Assembly (NCBI GenBank): GCA_951799405.1
Contig: OX637351.1
Coordinates: 9,828,251-9,892,250 of the forward strand
Reading direction: 5' to 3'
Length of the DNA: 64,000 nt
DNA from: Agapetus fuscipes
Taxonomy: Eukaryota; Arthropoda; Insecta; Trichoptera; Glossosomatidae
Each line of letters starts with the position of its first letter. The stretch's first letter is position 1. The translations under genes and the position numbers were made by a program. The notes beneath the pieces were generated by a model. The model had not been told where the DNA came from, did no database searches, and saw only the letters and a program-made list of their open reading frames with translations. Shown one piece after another: positions 42,558 to 56,700 of the stretch.

Positions 42558-43395
42558 AAGAACAAATACGTAAACTAGAATTAATTCCTAAACACGTTAT
42601 TAAGTATATTGTGTCCATATTGTAAAAAAAGTATTTATAATTTGTTTTTCACAAAAATAATATTTTATAAAAATAACTTGCCTGGATTTGCGCGCGTCAC
42701 CATCTGTCAACTCGTGTCTCAGTGCTGCCGCTGGGAAAAACCAAAAGTCGCGTGGTTTTATAAAAAAAGAGCTCGAAACCTCTAGCGAAATCGATAAAAC
42801 GACAACACTGCTTATCGTATTTTTGACAGCATGTCACGCAAGTTTGTATCAAACAAAAAGCAAACTTGTTTATTCATCTTTGAAACATGATGCAAAATGC
42901 AAGCTTGCAGTAATATTACAATAACCTTATTTTGTCATATTCGACATGACAATATAAATTCAAGTACAAATCAAACTTGCAGCAAACTGCCTTGCTATTT
43001 GGGAACATACATACGATCTGAAATTTTCACATTCCGAATCCAAATTTTCAAGAGTAAATCGCGATTTTAGTATTTTCATAGTAATAACTTGTTAGAATGA
43101 CACTCCTGTCACAGCCATGTTGGCAACTACCTATTGTATAACATTGTATGGTTGGTAGCACAAATACATTACTGTCTGTCAAACCACTCTACAAGTGACA
43201 TGTGTTTTCTTTAACATCCGCTAACCTGCTAGCCATCCCATCATAACTCCTCTTTCATACATCAGCACTATCTTATATATAAAATTCTCGCCTCAAAATG
43301 ATTTTTTTTAAGTAGGTAGGTACCTATGCATCCAGAAAGGAAGCAATATTTTAGTGATGTAAGGATTTTCTTTCTTTACGCTGCTATCACCAAAG
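42558..43395. other. No gene; flank with repeated CAAACTTG motifs
   Basis: 42830-43004 holds several GCAAACTTG/CAAGTTTG motifs shared with 33600-33790. The rest is unassigned. Confidence 0.4.
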
Positions 43396-44418
43396 GCTCA
43401 GTTTAGACACACGAATTTTTTTTGAAAAAGTTTCGATAGTGACGTCAAGCAAGATGGCCGCTCCGCAGTGACAGTTGCTGGCAATTTTGATATTATGATG
43501 ATTTTTTAAAAATGCCGCAAGACCCGCTTATTTCGTAATGTTGGTCAGACTGAGTTCTCAGACATTTCCACTTCGGAGTTAAAATGTCTGAAAAGTCAAA
43601 GACAATAATGCTATGGACTCGACAATTTTGGTAGGTATTTTAAATGTTTTTGTTAATTTAAAACTCGAAAACCTTAATTTTCTGTGAAAACTAGAAACAA
43701 TTTGGAACATATAAAATAATTGTTAACCCTTTGAAAAGAAAAAGGAAGTAGGTAATAATTAAATTGAGTTTGTTCTTACTTTTGGATTAAAAACAATTTT
43801 ATTTCACAACGGTGTATTTTCCATTGCAACGTTTTAATTATGAAATGATTCCGTGAAACTTTTCACGGAAGAAACATGTTACTCAATTATTTTTAATTAA
43901 AGTCGTAAATAATTTCAGTCGTAAGGGAAAATTAAATTTAATGTTGGTCTCGGCAAATAAGCGCCAAAAACAATGACACAATATAATGTGAACACAATAT
44001 AAAATACCAATGCAATATTAATAACACAATAATTGCAATATTGCATTCTGTTTCATAAAAATATTTTTGAGGTTAAGAACCCGTAATGTATTTTCACAAC
44101 TAACATTGGAATATTTAGCCAGTTTGTACAACACCACGATGAATTTTAAATTATCTGTATGATTCTTTTTTTTACCGACGCATAGTTAAGCTTAACACGT
44201 AAAATAATTTAATTCCTACATTATTAATTTAATCCCATTCGATGTTTGAATAAACCGCAACAGCTAAATGCCATTAGAAGAAAAAGATTCTGTTTTGTTC
44301 AAAAAATATTTTGTTCAAATGTGTGTGGAGACGGAAAACCGATAGTTGCCGCTAAAAATCGCTGTCTGACGTCACTATCGAAACTTTTTCAAAAAAATTT
44401 CGTGTGTCTAAACTGAGC
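43396..44418. mobile_element. TIR element, 1023 bp, CAAAG target duplication
   Basis: ~53-bp TIRs start GCTCAGTTTAGACACACGAA with one mismatch between ends. CAAAG flanks both sides (43391-43395 and 44419-44423). No transposase ORF. A 5-bp duplication does not fix the superfamily. It stops 26 bp before the 8-bp duplication of the next transposon. Confidence 0.85.
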
Positions 44419-44999
44419 CAAAGAAACGTCAAGTCGTGCGTCAAAATCACTGACGCCTGTGACGCCAGCCTGACAGGTGCTAGCCCAAAATTTAAATTTC
44501 CCCATATAAAAAAAAAAACTTATAACTTAATTTTAATGTAATAAAACAATAAAAAAATGAAATTTTAAATATGCAATTTGAAAGAAAATACTAAAAACTA
44601 TTAAAAATAACCATTTACTTAAAAGAAAAATTCTGATCCCCCCACTTACAGCTCTTTTAGTAAAATGGAATTTCTCATAGATATGGACGCATAGAAGTTC
44701 CTTTTTTATTTTAATTTATGTAAATTGAAGGTATAATCAATCAATAGAGCCAAAAAAATTGAAGTGGAAATTTCCGAGATGCGAAAAAAAAAACTTTTAA
44801 ATTTGAAAATTTTCAACAATTTGACCGAGTTTCTTTAGATGGAATGTTTTTTGAAAATTAAGTAGTAGGGTGCAATTTTTTATTTAAATTTATGTAAATA
44901 TATAATATTATACATCATCGCACCTAAAAACAAAGTTGTAAAAAGTTCCGAACCATGAATATTTTTTCTTTTAAATTTACATATTTATAACAGTATTGA

Positions 45000-47900
45000 A
45001 CATTTTTTGATGGATTATTTTTCAAACACACACGCATACAAGTTTCTTTTTTATTTCAAATTATGTTAACTTAAGATATAAATAATCAATTCAGCCAATA
45101 AAATTTAAGTGGAAATTCCCAAGCTACGAAATAAAAAATCTTGAATTTGGTACTTTATAAGAAAATTCCGATTATTTTTTGATGTAATTTTTTTCAAAGA
45201 CGGACGCATACAAGTTTCTTTTTTATTTCAAATTATGTTAACTAAAGACATAATTAATCAATTAAGTCAATAAAATTTAAGTGGACATTCCCAAGCTACG
45301 AAATAAAAAATCTTGAATTTGGTACTTTATAAGAAAATTCCGAATATTTTTTGATGTAATTTTTTTCAAACACGGACGCATACAATATTCTTTTTTATTT
45401 CAAATTATGTTAATTTAAGACAAAATCAATCAATTAAGCCAATAAAATTTAAGTGGAAATTCCCAAGCTATGAAATAAAAAATCTTGAATTTGGTACTTT
45501 ATAAGAAAATTCCGATTATTTTTTTATGTAATTTTTTTCAAACACGGACGAATACAAGTATCTTTTTTATTTCAAATTATGTTAATTTAAGACATAATTA
45601 TTCAATATAGCCAATAAAACTCAAAGTGGAAATTCCCAAGCTACGAAATAAAAAATCTTGAAGTTGGAACTTTATAAGAAAATTCCGATTATTTTTTTAT
45701 GTAATTTTTTTCAAACACGGACGCATATAAGATTCTTTTTTATTTCAAATTATGTTAATTAAAGACATTGTTAATCAATTAAGCCAATAAAATTTAAGTG
45801 GAAATTCCCAAGCTAAAAAATAAAAAATCTTGAAGTTGGAACTTTAAAACAAATATCCGATTATTTTTTGATGTAATTTTTTTCAAACACGGACGCATAC
45901 AAGTTTCTTTTTTATTTCAAATTATGTTAATTAAAGACATAATCAATCAATTAAGCTAATGAAATTTAAGTGGAAATTCCCAAGCTACGAAATAAAAAAT
46001 CTTGAATTTGGTACTTTATAAGAAAATTCCGATTATTTTTTTATGTAATTTTTTTCAAACACGGACGCATACAAGTTTCTTTTTTATTTCAAATTATGTT
46101 AATTAAAGACATAATCAATCAATTAAGCCAATAAAATTTAAGTGGAAATTCCCAAGCTACGAAATAAAAAATCTTGAATTTGGTACTTTATAAGAAAATT
46201 CCGATTATTTTTTGATGTAATTTTTTTCAAATACGGACGCATACAAGTTTCTTTTTTATTTCAAATTATGTTAATTAAAGACATAATCAATCAATTAAGC
46301 CAATAAAATTTAAGTGGAAATTCCCAAGCTATGAAATAAAAAGTCTTGAATTTGGTACTGTATAAGAAAATTACGATTATTTTTTTATGTTATTTTTTTT
46401 AAACACGGACGCATACAAGTATCTTTTTTATTTCAAATTATGTTAATTAAAGACATAATCAATCAATTAAGCCAATAAAATTTAGGTGGAAATTCCCAAG
46501 CTATGAAATAAAAAATTTTGAATTTGGTACTGTATAAGAAAATTCCGATTTTTTTTTGATGTAATTTTTTTTCAAACACGGACGAATACAAGTTTCTTTT
46601 TTATTTCAAATTATGTTAACTTAAGATATAAATAATCAATTCAGCCAATAAAATTTAAGTGGAAATTCCCAAGCTACGAAATAAAAAATCTTGAATTTGG
46701 TACTTTATAAGAAAATTCCGATTATTTTTTGATGTAATTTTTTTCAAAGACGGACGCATACAAGTTTCTTTTTTATTTCAAATTATGTTAACTAAAGACA
46801 TAATTAATCAATTAAGTCAATAAAATTTAAGTGGACATTCCCAAGCTACGAAATAAAAAATCTTGAATTTGGTACTTTATAAGAAAATTCCGAATATTTT
46901 TTGATGTAATTTTTTTCAAACACGGACGCATACAAGATTCTTTTTTATTTCAAATTATGTTAATTTAAGACAAAATCAATCAATTAAGCCAATAAAATTT
47001 AAGTGGAAATTCCCAAGCTATGAAATAAAAAATCTTGAATTTGGTACTTTATAAGAAAATTCCGATTATTTTTTTATGTAATTTTTTTCAAACACGGACG
47101 AATACAAGTATCTTTTTTATTTCAAATTATGTTAATTTAAGACATAATTATTCAATATAGCCAATAAAACTCAAAGTGGAAATTCCCAAGCTACGAAATA
47201 AAAAATCTTGAAGTTGGAACTTTATAAGAAAATTCCGATTATTTTTTTATGTAATTTTTTTCAAACACGGACGCATATAAGATTCTTTTTTATTTCAAAT
47301 TATGTTAATTAAAGACATAGTTAATCAATTAAGCCAATAAAATTTAAGTGGAAATTCCCAAGCTAAAAAATAAAAAATCTTGAAGTTGGAACTTTAAAAC
47401 AAATATCCGATTATTTTTTGATGTAATTTTTTTCAAACACGGACGCATACAAGTTTCTTTTTTATTTCAAATTATGTTAATTAAAGACATAATCAATCAA
47501 TTAAGCTAATGAAATTTAAGTGGAAATTCCCAAGCTACGAAATAAAAAATCTTGAATTTGGTACTTTATAAGAAAATTCCGATTATTTTTTTATGTAATT
47601 TTTTTCAAACACGGACGCATACAAGTTTCTTTTTTATTTCAAATTATGTTAATTAAAGACATAATCAATCAATTAAGCCAATAAAATTTAAGTGGAAATT
47701 CCCAAGCTACGAAATAAAAAATCTTGAATTTGGTACTTTATAAGAAAATTCCGATTATTTTTTGATGTAATTTTTTTCAAATACGGACGCATACAAGTTT
47801 CTTTTTTATTTCAAATTATGTTAATTAAAGACATAATCAATCAATTAAGCCAATAAAATTTAAGTGGAAATTCCCAAGCTATGAAATAAAAAGTCTTGAA

Positions 47901-49975
47901 TTTGGTACTGTATAAGAAAATTCCGATTATTTTTTTATGTTATTTTTTTTAAACACGGACGCATACAAGTATCTTTTTTATTTCAAATTATGTTAATTAA
48001 AGACATAATCAATCAATTAAGCCAATAAAATTTAGGTGGAAATTCCCAAGCTATGAAATAAAAAATTTTGAATTTGGTACTGTATAAGAAAATTCCGATT
48101 TTTTTTTGATGTAATTTTTTTTCAAACACGGACGAATACAAGTTTCTTTTTTATTTCAAATTATGTTAACTTAAGATATAAATAATCAATTCAGCCAATA
48201 AAATTTAAGTGGAAATTCCCAAGCTACGAAATAAAAAATCTTGAATTTGGTACTTTATAAGAAAATTCCGATTATTTTTTGATGTAATTTTTTTCAAAGA
48301 CGGACGCATACAAGTTTCTTTTTTATTTCAAATTATGTTAACTAAAGACATAATTAATCAATTAAGTCAATAAAATTTAAGTGGACATTCCCAAGCTACG
48401 AAATAAAAAATCTTGAATTTGGTACTTTATAAGAAAATTCCGAATATTTTTTGATGTAATTTTTTTCAAACACGGACGCATACAAGATTCTTTTTTATTT
48501 CAAATTATGTTAATTTAAGACAAAATCAATCAATTAAGCCAATAAAATTTAAGTGGAAATTCCCAAGCTATGAAATAAAAAATCTTGAATTTGGTACTTT
48601 ATAAGAAAATTCCGATTATTTTTTTATGTAATTTTTTTCAAACACGGACGAATACAAGTATCTTTTTTATTTCAAATTATGTTAATTTAAGACATAATTA
48701 TTCAATATAGCCAATAAAACTCAAAGTGGAAATTCCCAAGCTACGAAATAAAAAATCTTGAAGTTGGAACTTTATAAGAAAATTCCGATTATTTTTTTAT
48801 GTAATTTTTTTCAAACACGGACGCATATAAGATTCTTTTTTATTTCAAATTATGTTAATTAAAGACATAGTTAATCAATTAAGCCAATAAAATTTAAGTG
48901 GAAATTCCCAAGCTAAAAAATAAAAAATCTTGAAGTTGGAACTTTAAAACAAATATCCGATTATTTTTTGATGTAATTTTTTTCAAACACGGACGCATAC
49001 AAGTTTCTTTTTTATTTCAAATTATGTTAATTAAAGACATAATCAATCAATTAAGCTAATGAAATTTAAGTGGAAATTCCCAAGCTACGAAATAAAAAAT
49101 CTTGAATTTGGTACTTTATAAGAAAATTCCGATTATTTTTTTATGTAATTTTTTTCAAACACGGACGCATACAAGTTTCTTTTTTATTTCAAATTATGTT
49201 AATTAAAGACATAATCAATCAATTAAGCCAATAAAATTTAAGTGGAAATTCCCAAGCTACGAAATAAAAAATCTTGAATTTGGTACTTTATAAGAAAATT
49301 CCGATTATTTTTTGATGTAATTTTTTTCAAAGACGGACGCATACAAGTTTCTTTTTTATTTCAAATTATGTTAACTAAAGACATAATTAATCAATTAAGT
49401 CAATAAAATTTAAGTGGACATTCCCAAGCTACGAAATAAAAAATCTTGAATTTGGTACTTTATAAGAAAATTCCGAATATTTTTTGATGTAATTTTTTTC
49501 AAACACGGACGCATATAAGTATCTTTTTTATTTCAAATTATGTTAATTAAAGACATAATTAATCAATTAAGCCAATAAAATTTAAGTGGAAATTCCCAAG
49601 CTACGAAATAAAAAATCTTGAAGTTGGAACTTTAAAACAAATATCCGATTATTTTTCGATGTAATTTTTTTCAATCACGGACGCATACAAGTTTATTTTT
49701 TATTTCAATTTATGTTAATTCAAGACATAATTTATCAATTAAGTCAATAAAATTTAAGTGGAAATTCCCAAGCTACGAAATAAAAAATCTTGAAGTTGGA
49801 ACTTCAAAACAAATATCCGATTATTTTTCGATGTATCTTTTTTATAAAGACGGACGGATAGAAGTTTATTTTATATTTCAAATTATGTTAAATAAAGACA
49901 TAATGAATCAATTAAAAAAAAAAAAATTAAGTGAAAATTCCCAAGCTACGAAATAAAAAATCTCGAAGTTGTCCC
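45000..49975 (+). repeat. Tandem satellite array 2 with 1550-bp higher-order repeat
   Basis: ~172-bp monomers like those of array 1. A marker monomer containing AACTTAAGATATAAATAATC occurs at 45061, 46611 and 48161, i.e. exactly 1550 bp apart, nine monomers per unit. The third unit departs after seven monomers near 49330, where it switches to the second monomer type. Monomers on both edges are more divergent. Confidence 0.95.
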
Positions 49976-50019
49976 GAAGGAAAAACTGAAGTATTTGTAG
50001 TAGTATGTAGTAATAATAA

Positions 50020-50262
50020 TCTATAATCTAAGTTGCAAGGATATATTCATTTAAAGCTCTCAGATGTATGCCCACAAACCAACAAGTGTAGTTCGCGCTT
50101 ACAAATGCTGAATGTGTACTTACAAATAAAATCCAAACCTCAAATGAACATAAGCCCCACAACGTTTGCCGACCTTCCCTGAAACAGGGGTGACATTGGC
50201 AAAGTGAACCATTTTTTACAGTATGGGTGGTCAGCCTCATACCAACCTATAAGTCAAGGAAA
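50020..50262 (-). mobile_element. LINE family A 3' tail in transposon copy 2
   Basis: A nearly complete tail from CTATAAGTCAAGG to TAAGTTGCAAGGATATAT, inserted in the right arm at a site that lacks it in copy 1. It is most similar to 53884-54122 (GTAGTTCGCGCTTAC subtype). Confidence 0.82.
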
Positions 50263-50613
50263 TGTAGTTATCATCTATATTTTCGGCGCTCATGTTTTTT
50301 TGTTATTAATTTAATTTCGTTCTCAATTTTCTTTGAATTAATGTCCGTTTCATTGTATATTACTTTTATTTCAGTTAAAAATATTTTTTTTTCATTAAAA
50401 AAATATTCCATACATCTTGGGAAACCCGGTTTGTGAGTTCTCATCCCCAGCTGTCAGGCTGGCACCTGTCAGGCTGTCGTCACAGGCGTAATCACTGAGT
50501 ATGAGTCAAAATGACAGAAAATAGTATTTGAAAACATCAAAGGAATTAAAAATAAGCTAGATTTTTTAAAAGTGCAGTGATTGTTTTCTAATAGTTAAAA
50601 TTGTCTTGTAAAA

Positions 50614-50707
50614 ATGCCGATCAAGGGCAGGAATGGCGACGTACTTAACAAAATCGCGGAGTCCTTCCGGCCTTTTGCTAGAGAAATTTGGAAGGACTTG
50701 AATTTTG
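50614..50707 (+). CDS. BABAM2: BABAM2 exon 1
   Basis: AAAATGCCG start, encoding MPIKGRNGDVLNKIAESFRP to NF, donor G|GTAAGA (phase 1). The N-terminus is poorly conserved with human, so it is supported by frame, donor and start context. Confidence 0.75.
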
Positions 50708-53700
50708 GTAAGAAACATGTTGCAATTCGCATTATCCTGTTAATGGAATCCCTTAATTTAATATTCATTGGAATAAAGACTTGAAGTTATAAATCAGTTC
50801 ATTTACGTGTCGGTAGTAAATTAATTCCATTAATAGTCCGGTCGATAGCTCAGTTGGTAGAGTGCTTGCATTCCATGCCGTGAGCTCGGGTTCGAATCCC
50901 ACCAAGCGCGAGGTTGTCAGAAATGATTTCCCGTTTCGGTGTTTATTTCAAACCCCAAAATAAAATACCGGCCAGGTTTACTCAGCCTTCACAAGAAATG
51001 AGTACCAGCCCTCTCGGGAGCTGGAAAACCTCCACTTCAACTGAAGTGGTTGGCGTAAGGCCGGCCCCCTTACCTGTAAAAATAAATAGGTTCAACTCGC
51101 CACATGCGACCACTTCGGGGATAAAGCGGCAAGAAGTTACACTATATGTGTAGCTTAGTTGCATTAGTTGCAATATAAAATAGTATAGGCGCCCTTGGCG
51201 TGGCTAGTGCCACAGAGTATATAGGTACTTAGAGAAGCCACTCTATAGCTTTGAGGTAGGTACGTACTTCGAAACCCCTTTCCCCGTCTTTCTTGCTTCG
51301 CTGCGTCAACAAGTACCTTTTCGGACTTTGATCTTGTATGCATGTGTGTATAAACACGCGGCACGCGGATACACCCACACCAGTATATTCATATAATATT
51401 ATCTGCCCTGATATTATTATTGATATATTATTATTATTGCTAAAGCTGTCAAAATAAAACGATTATATTTTGCAAAACATTTATTTATTCAAGAAAGATT
51501 AGTCATACAATCACAAAAATATATACTGTGTAAAGAAAAAAATTAATAAAAAAAAACACAAATGATATGGCAAAAATAAACCAAGTAGGTAGGTAAACAA
51601 TCAAATAGGCACCTGTGAGAGAAGATATTGTCAAGGACACTGGCATTCTGTATCTGTATGATTGTCCTCTGATGATGGTCTGAGGACCGGAAATGTTTAT
51701 AATATGAAATTATACACTTTACTTTCACTTTCTTCGGCTCATCAGCCTTAAAGGATCAGGGACTCCTGCCCCACAATCCTCCAGGACTCTGCCTTGTGCT
51801 GCTTCCCTCCATGGTCCCCTCACTCCCAAAACTTCGGTGTCGGCTTCGAAGTTCTCTGCCACCGCATCCTTGGACGTCCAAGTGGTCTAACGCCTGACGG
51901 CCGAGGGGGCACCATCCAAGACAGTTCTGATGATCCTGTAGTCCTCTGTACGTGCTACATTTCCGGCCACTGGAGTCTTCTTGATTTCATTAATCTCTAC
52001 ACTCTCTTCAATTATAGTGAAAATATAACAGTTAATTTCAAATACGCTTGACGTTTGATGCGTTCGAGGAGGTCGAAGGCGCCAAGTAGGGATGGGCGAA
52101 ATATATCGATATATCAAAAGTACCGATATTTTTTTTTAAAAATATCGATATTTTCATCTTGTCTTGTCTTGTATCCTGCCGCCTTTCCTCTAGGGGTGGC
52201 CAGTACCTCCACACAAGTGTCTCCACTTGATTCTGTCCTTGCATACTTCTTTCATCTCATCTAATTTCATCACTCTTTTCATGCATGCTCTTCTCTTGTT
52301 TCCACTCTGTAAATTCCATTCATTCGCAATCTCATTTATATGATCAATCCATTGTTTCCTAGGTCTTCCCCTTCCACGCTTACCTGTTACATTCCCTTTA
52401 TACACTCTTTTTGTCGGTCTTCATTCATCCTTTCAATATGTCCAAACCATCGCATCACACTTCTTTGAACTTTCACTTTCACGCTTTCTTTTACTCCGCA
52501 TTCATTTAGAACCCATTCGTTTCTCACTCTATCTTTCAGTGTTTTTCCTGTCATACTTCTCAAATGAGCCATTTCTACGGTGCATACCTTATTTACTTCT
52601 CTTTCATTCAACGTCCATGACTTGCTTCCATACATCAGGGTCGGCAACAAAATACAATTGTGTACCGCCATTTTCATTTTCTTTGGTATCCTTTTATTCT
52701 TCGCTATTCTACCAAACGCTCCTATCACGCATCTTCCTTTGCTATCGCATCGCTTTGCATCGATATTAGAAATATCGATTAATCGATATTTCGATTTTTT
52801 TTTTTCAAGTATCAAAACCGTATCAAAAACGATATTTTTTTGCAAATGTGATTTTGCCCCCCAAACTTTATAGGTGGTTGTGTTTTGAAGCCAACATTTT
52901 TACGTAGCAAATTGCATGTCTCCTCTCCCCCCCCGTAGACAGATTTTTAACTCAAAAAATATCGAAATTTTGAGACGTTACCCGCCAGCGACCGATATTT
53001 TTTTGGAAAATTTCGATATTTGTATTGAAACGCGTTTCTACCACCAACCCCCACCCCCCGAAACAGATTTTCAACCCAAAAAATTTCGAAATTTTAAGAC
53101 GTACCCACCAGCGACTGAAATATTTTGAGTAAAAATATCGATATATCGAAATATCGATATTTGTCCCTCGAAAAAGATGGAAGAATGGCTGGTGAATTTG
53201 AAAGAAGAATAATGAAAGGCAAGTGTGTACTGGGTGCGACCGCTTGCATCGCCAGGAACAAAAATCTCTCAAAAAATGTTAGATTGGCGGTGCACGGTGG
53301 TATACTAGTGCCAACCTTGATGTATGGAAGTGAAGCCTGGACGGTGAGTGAAAGGGAAATTAGTAAAGTCCATACAGTAGAAATGGACTATCTAAGAAGT
53401 ATGATTGTGAAAAAACGAAGTGACAGGGTGAGGAATGATTTTGTAAGAGAAGAATGTGGTGTAAGGGGAAGTGTGAAAGTGAAGATTAAAAGAAGTATGT
53501 TAAGATGGTTCGGGCATATGGAGAGAATGAGTGATGAAAGATTGACGAAAAAAGTATATGTTGCTAGAATAGATGGATGTCGTGGTAGAGGAAGACCGAG
53601 AAAAGTATGGATGGATCAAATCTCTGAAATAGCGAATGAATGGGATATCCAGAGTCATAATAAAAGGAGGACATGCATGAAAAAGGTTATGACTCTGGAT

Positions 53701-56700
53701 GTGTGTGTGCAAGGAAGTGTGCAAGGACAGGAATAAGTGGCGGCTAATCTGCAATGTTGATATCTAATGTTGGTGTATTAATTTGCTACATTTTTTGCAT
53801 AGGAAATTTTTGACTTTTTTTGGATAGATTTCTTTGTAAGGTTTTGTTCTTTTATATATTTAAATGTAAGTTTTTATTTATATTCCTTGACTTATAGGTT
53901 GGTATGAGGCTGACCACCCATACTGTACAAAATGGTTCACTTTGCCAATGTCACCCCTGTTTCAGGGAAGGTCAGCAAAAGTTGTGGGGCTTATGTTCAT
54001 TTGAGGTTTGGCTTTTATTTGTAAGTGCACATTCAGCATTTGTAAGCGCGAACTACACTTGTTGGTTTGTGGGCATACATCTGAGAGCTTTAAATAGATA
54101 TATCCTTGCAACTTAGATTATATTAGATTATTATAATATTATAGTAGATTATATATATTTCGATAGTGTTTAAAAATATCGATTCGATATATATCGATAT
54201 ATTTGTTTCATTTGCCCATCCGTAGCGTCAAATAATACTCTATGGGCGCCAAGCAGGCTGGTGCTAAGCACAGTTCAACCATCATTAAATATATATTTAT
54301 TAATCAGTTTTTTTTATAAAAAAAACAGTTATTTAATAAATAAAAACAATACAAAGTTTATTCACATTTAAACTCTTTTTTTGAATGAATAACAGTAGGT
54401 AAATGTAAATCACAATTTCAAGTTTATTTACGCTCATTCTGATTTCAGTTAAAAAAAAACCCACCTCTTCTCCTTCCTCCTTACTCCTTCCCAGTGTGCC
54501 CAAGTATGTCCACATCCAAGATGGATTCCAATATGGCTACCGATATTATAAAACAGGGTTACCAGTAGCAAAATACTAGTTAACGGGGTCTGGCTAGTGC
54601 CACTAAACGGCGGTATATAAAAATTGGCCAATTATTATTAGTATAATTGCGACACCACACGCTTGCCAAGCCTCAACAAACCATCACAAATCCAGACGTG
54701 TGGATAGGTGATAGGCTCGGTTTATATAGGTTTGCAAGGGCTTGTAGCTGACCCGACCGAGTGTCAGTTTTTTGATACGAGTCAAAGAGATTTGCCGCAA
54801 GCGCTTTCCACGCATCCACACGCTTGCGCGCGTTCATTCTGATCGGTACCGAGCAGGCGCGTGTTATTTACAAATTCTCTGCCATTATAAGGAATTATTT
54901 AAATCTCCGCCATCACTAATTCTACCTTGACAACCTATGTCTACAAAAATGAAATTATAATTGTTTTATATCAACGAATGCTATAAGAACTACGTATAGT
55001 GTTTTCTTAAAGTTGAAATATTCAGTTCCACTATGAGGTGGGGTTTCTATAACTATATGTTTTCCGTCCCTAATTCTTTGCCGAGTTTTTCGTTTCCTTT
55101 TGTTTTCTCACTTTTTGTTTGTTTTTTTTTAACAAAAATAAGTTACACCAAATTTTATAACAGCTAGACTTCTGTCATGCTTGCATCTTCAAAGCACCCT
55201 GTCGCACACACAAACCCATAGATAACGGAATAAAGAGATGTGGTATGGATTCATCGGTAGAACAAAACGCGTGTTCTCATATTTTTTAAAGCTCCGCCTA
55301 TTGCATAGGTATTTTTCCTATACAAACAAATGTGACTTGTGATTGGCTAAGAAAGTTAAAAACAATAACGTTATCAAAACCACTAATGCATAGGGACGTT
55401 TTTCCTTTGCATTTCAATATGTGTGCGTGAGTGACCTAATATCATACCAGAGAATATCAAACAATACCGCTGACTGAAAATCTATTATTTTCTAACACTC
55501 CCCAATTTTTTTTTAACATTTCCAAAACTGAAAACCCACAATAGCATTCATTAATTAAATTATAATTTACTTTATAAGTGTGGTCTTGAGCTTACATTTA
55601 ATTCTAAATGAGACATTTTTACCAATGAGAGCAATTAAAACATAACTTTATAATTTTAGTATTATAAAAATACCTTTCATTCAAATAATAAACAATATAG
55701 ATAGGTAATCTAATTGCGAGATTGGCTTTTGTAGCTGAAATTCCTGATTGCTACTTTTGAATTACATTATTATTTCTTCATTCATCTTTAGTTCTATAGG
55801 CTAGAAGTTGTTTAGCAGTGTAGATATATCCATTCTGATGCTTCCAATTCCAAAATGTCTTAGAATCTTTCTAACGAATCAGTTGGAGGTTTCCCTAATG
55901 TTGGCAGTGAACAAAAAGTCGTCGTTGTTGCCGAAGAGTGATAAATTGGGAAAACTATGAAACTCACCTACGAGATCCAATGAAAGTTTTGCTATTCTTT
56001 ATTCGTATACAATCATACAGAGTTGAAATATTAACAAAAAAATAGTTTCAATGTTGAGGGTAGGTTTTAATTGAAGTGAATTTTAAAATTGTAAAGAAAA
56101 TAAAATTAAATGTCAGCCATCATATTATCGCCCGCTTTGAGAAACACTGTCCTATTTCGAGCCTAGGGATGTGACTAAATTCAATACATCGATACATCGT
56201 TAGATCGATACCCACTCGATATTCACGATTTTTTGATGTCTGAAAATATGTTTATGTCTACATAAATAATTCATTTTTTCATTACTTTTCCTACGATATA
56301 TACTTAAATTTACATTATAAAAAATTGAAATGAAATAAATACTCCGAATCAATTTTTAGAAAATCGACCAGATTAAATTTTTTTTGTAGGTAATAAACTA
56401 GCTATCTATAACCCGTTATGAAAGTAGAAAGACAAGTAAAGAGAAGAGCATTTTCTGTCCACGTACGTTGAAATCAATTTGGTAAATTTAGTTAGAAAAA
56501 GGTGTAAAAAATAGTTCAAATGAGAAGAAAGCATTCAAAAACGAAGTTTAGTTTGTTACGCAAAAAAACACACAATTTGGAGTATTTGAATAAAAAAGAT
56601 CATTTAAATGAAAACTCGAGTATACAATACAAAATAAAATTATTTTTATTAAATTTATTACACATTTGATTTAAAAAAATAATAATTTTATAAACTTTTA

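Larger units (their letters stand above)
33591..43004. mobile_element. Possible large disrupted TIR element
   Basis: The sequence starting CCCAGATAGCA at 33591 and the reverse complement of the end at 43004 (CCCAAATAGCA) are related. Both sides carry repeated CAAGTTTGAT/GCAAACTTG motifs. Removing the nested LINE tail and the copia element leaves ~1.4 kb. No target duplication was found, so the pairing is provisional. Confidence 0.35.
44453..50489. mobile_element. Satellite-carrying TIR transposon, copy 2
   Basis: 6037 bp, flanked by AATCACTG (44445-44452 and 50490-50497). Termini ACGCCTGTGACG and CGTCACAGGCGT are perfect inverted repeats, and the inverted match extends inward through CAGCCTGACAGGTG. 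The left arm (44453-~45000) and the right arm match copy 1. The interior is a ~5-kb satellite array and no transposase. The right end lies 125 bp upstream of the BABAM2 start codon. Confidence 0.9.
52082..54224. mobile_element. Composite hAT-like element filled with nested LINEs
   Basis: The left TAGGGATGGGCGAAATATAT and the right end TTGCCCATCC are inverted ends of a common insect hAT-like repeat whose interior is rich in ATCGATATAT words (52100-52150, 52755-53165, 54160-54200). Flanking 8-mers GCGCCAAG and GCGTCAAA match at six positions. LINE B and LINE A fragments lie inside. Confidence 0.5.

Noticed and set aside
23986..49975. CRISPR array
   Set aside because: Repeats are ~172-bp contiguous monomers with no unique spacers, in a eukaryotic genome.
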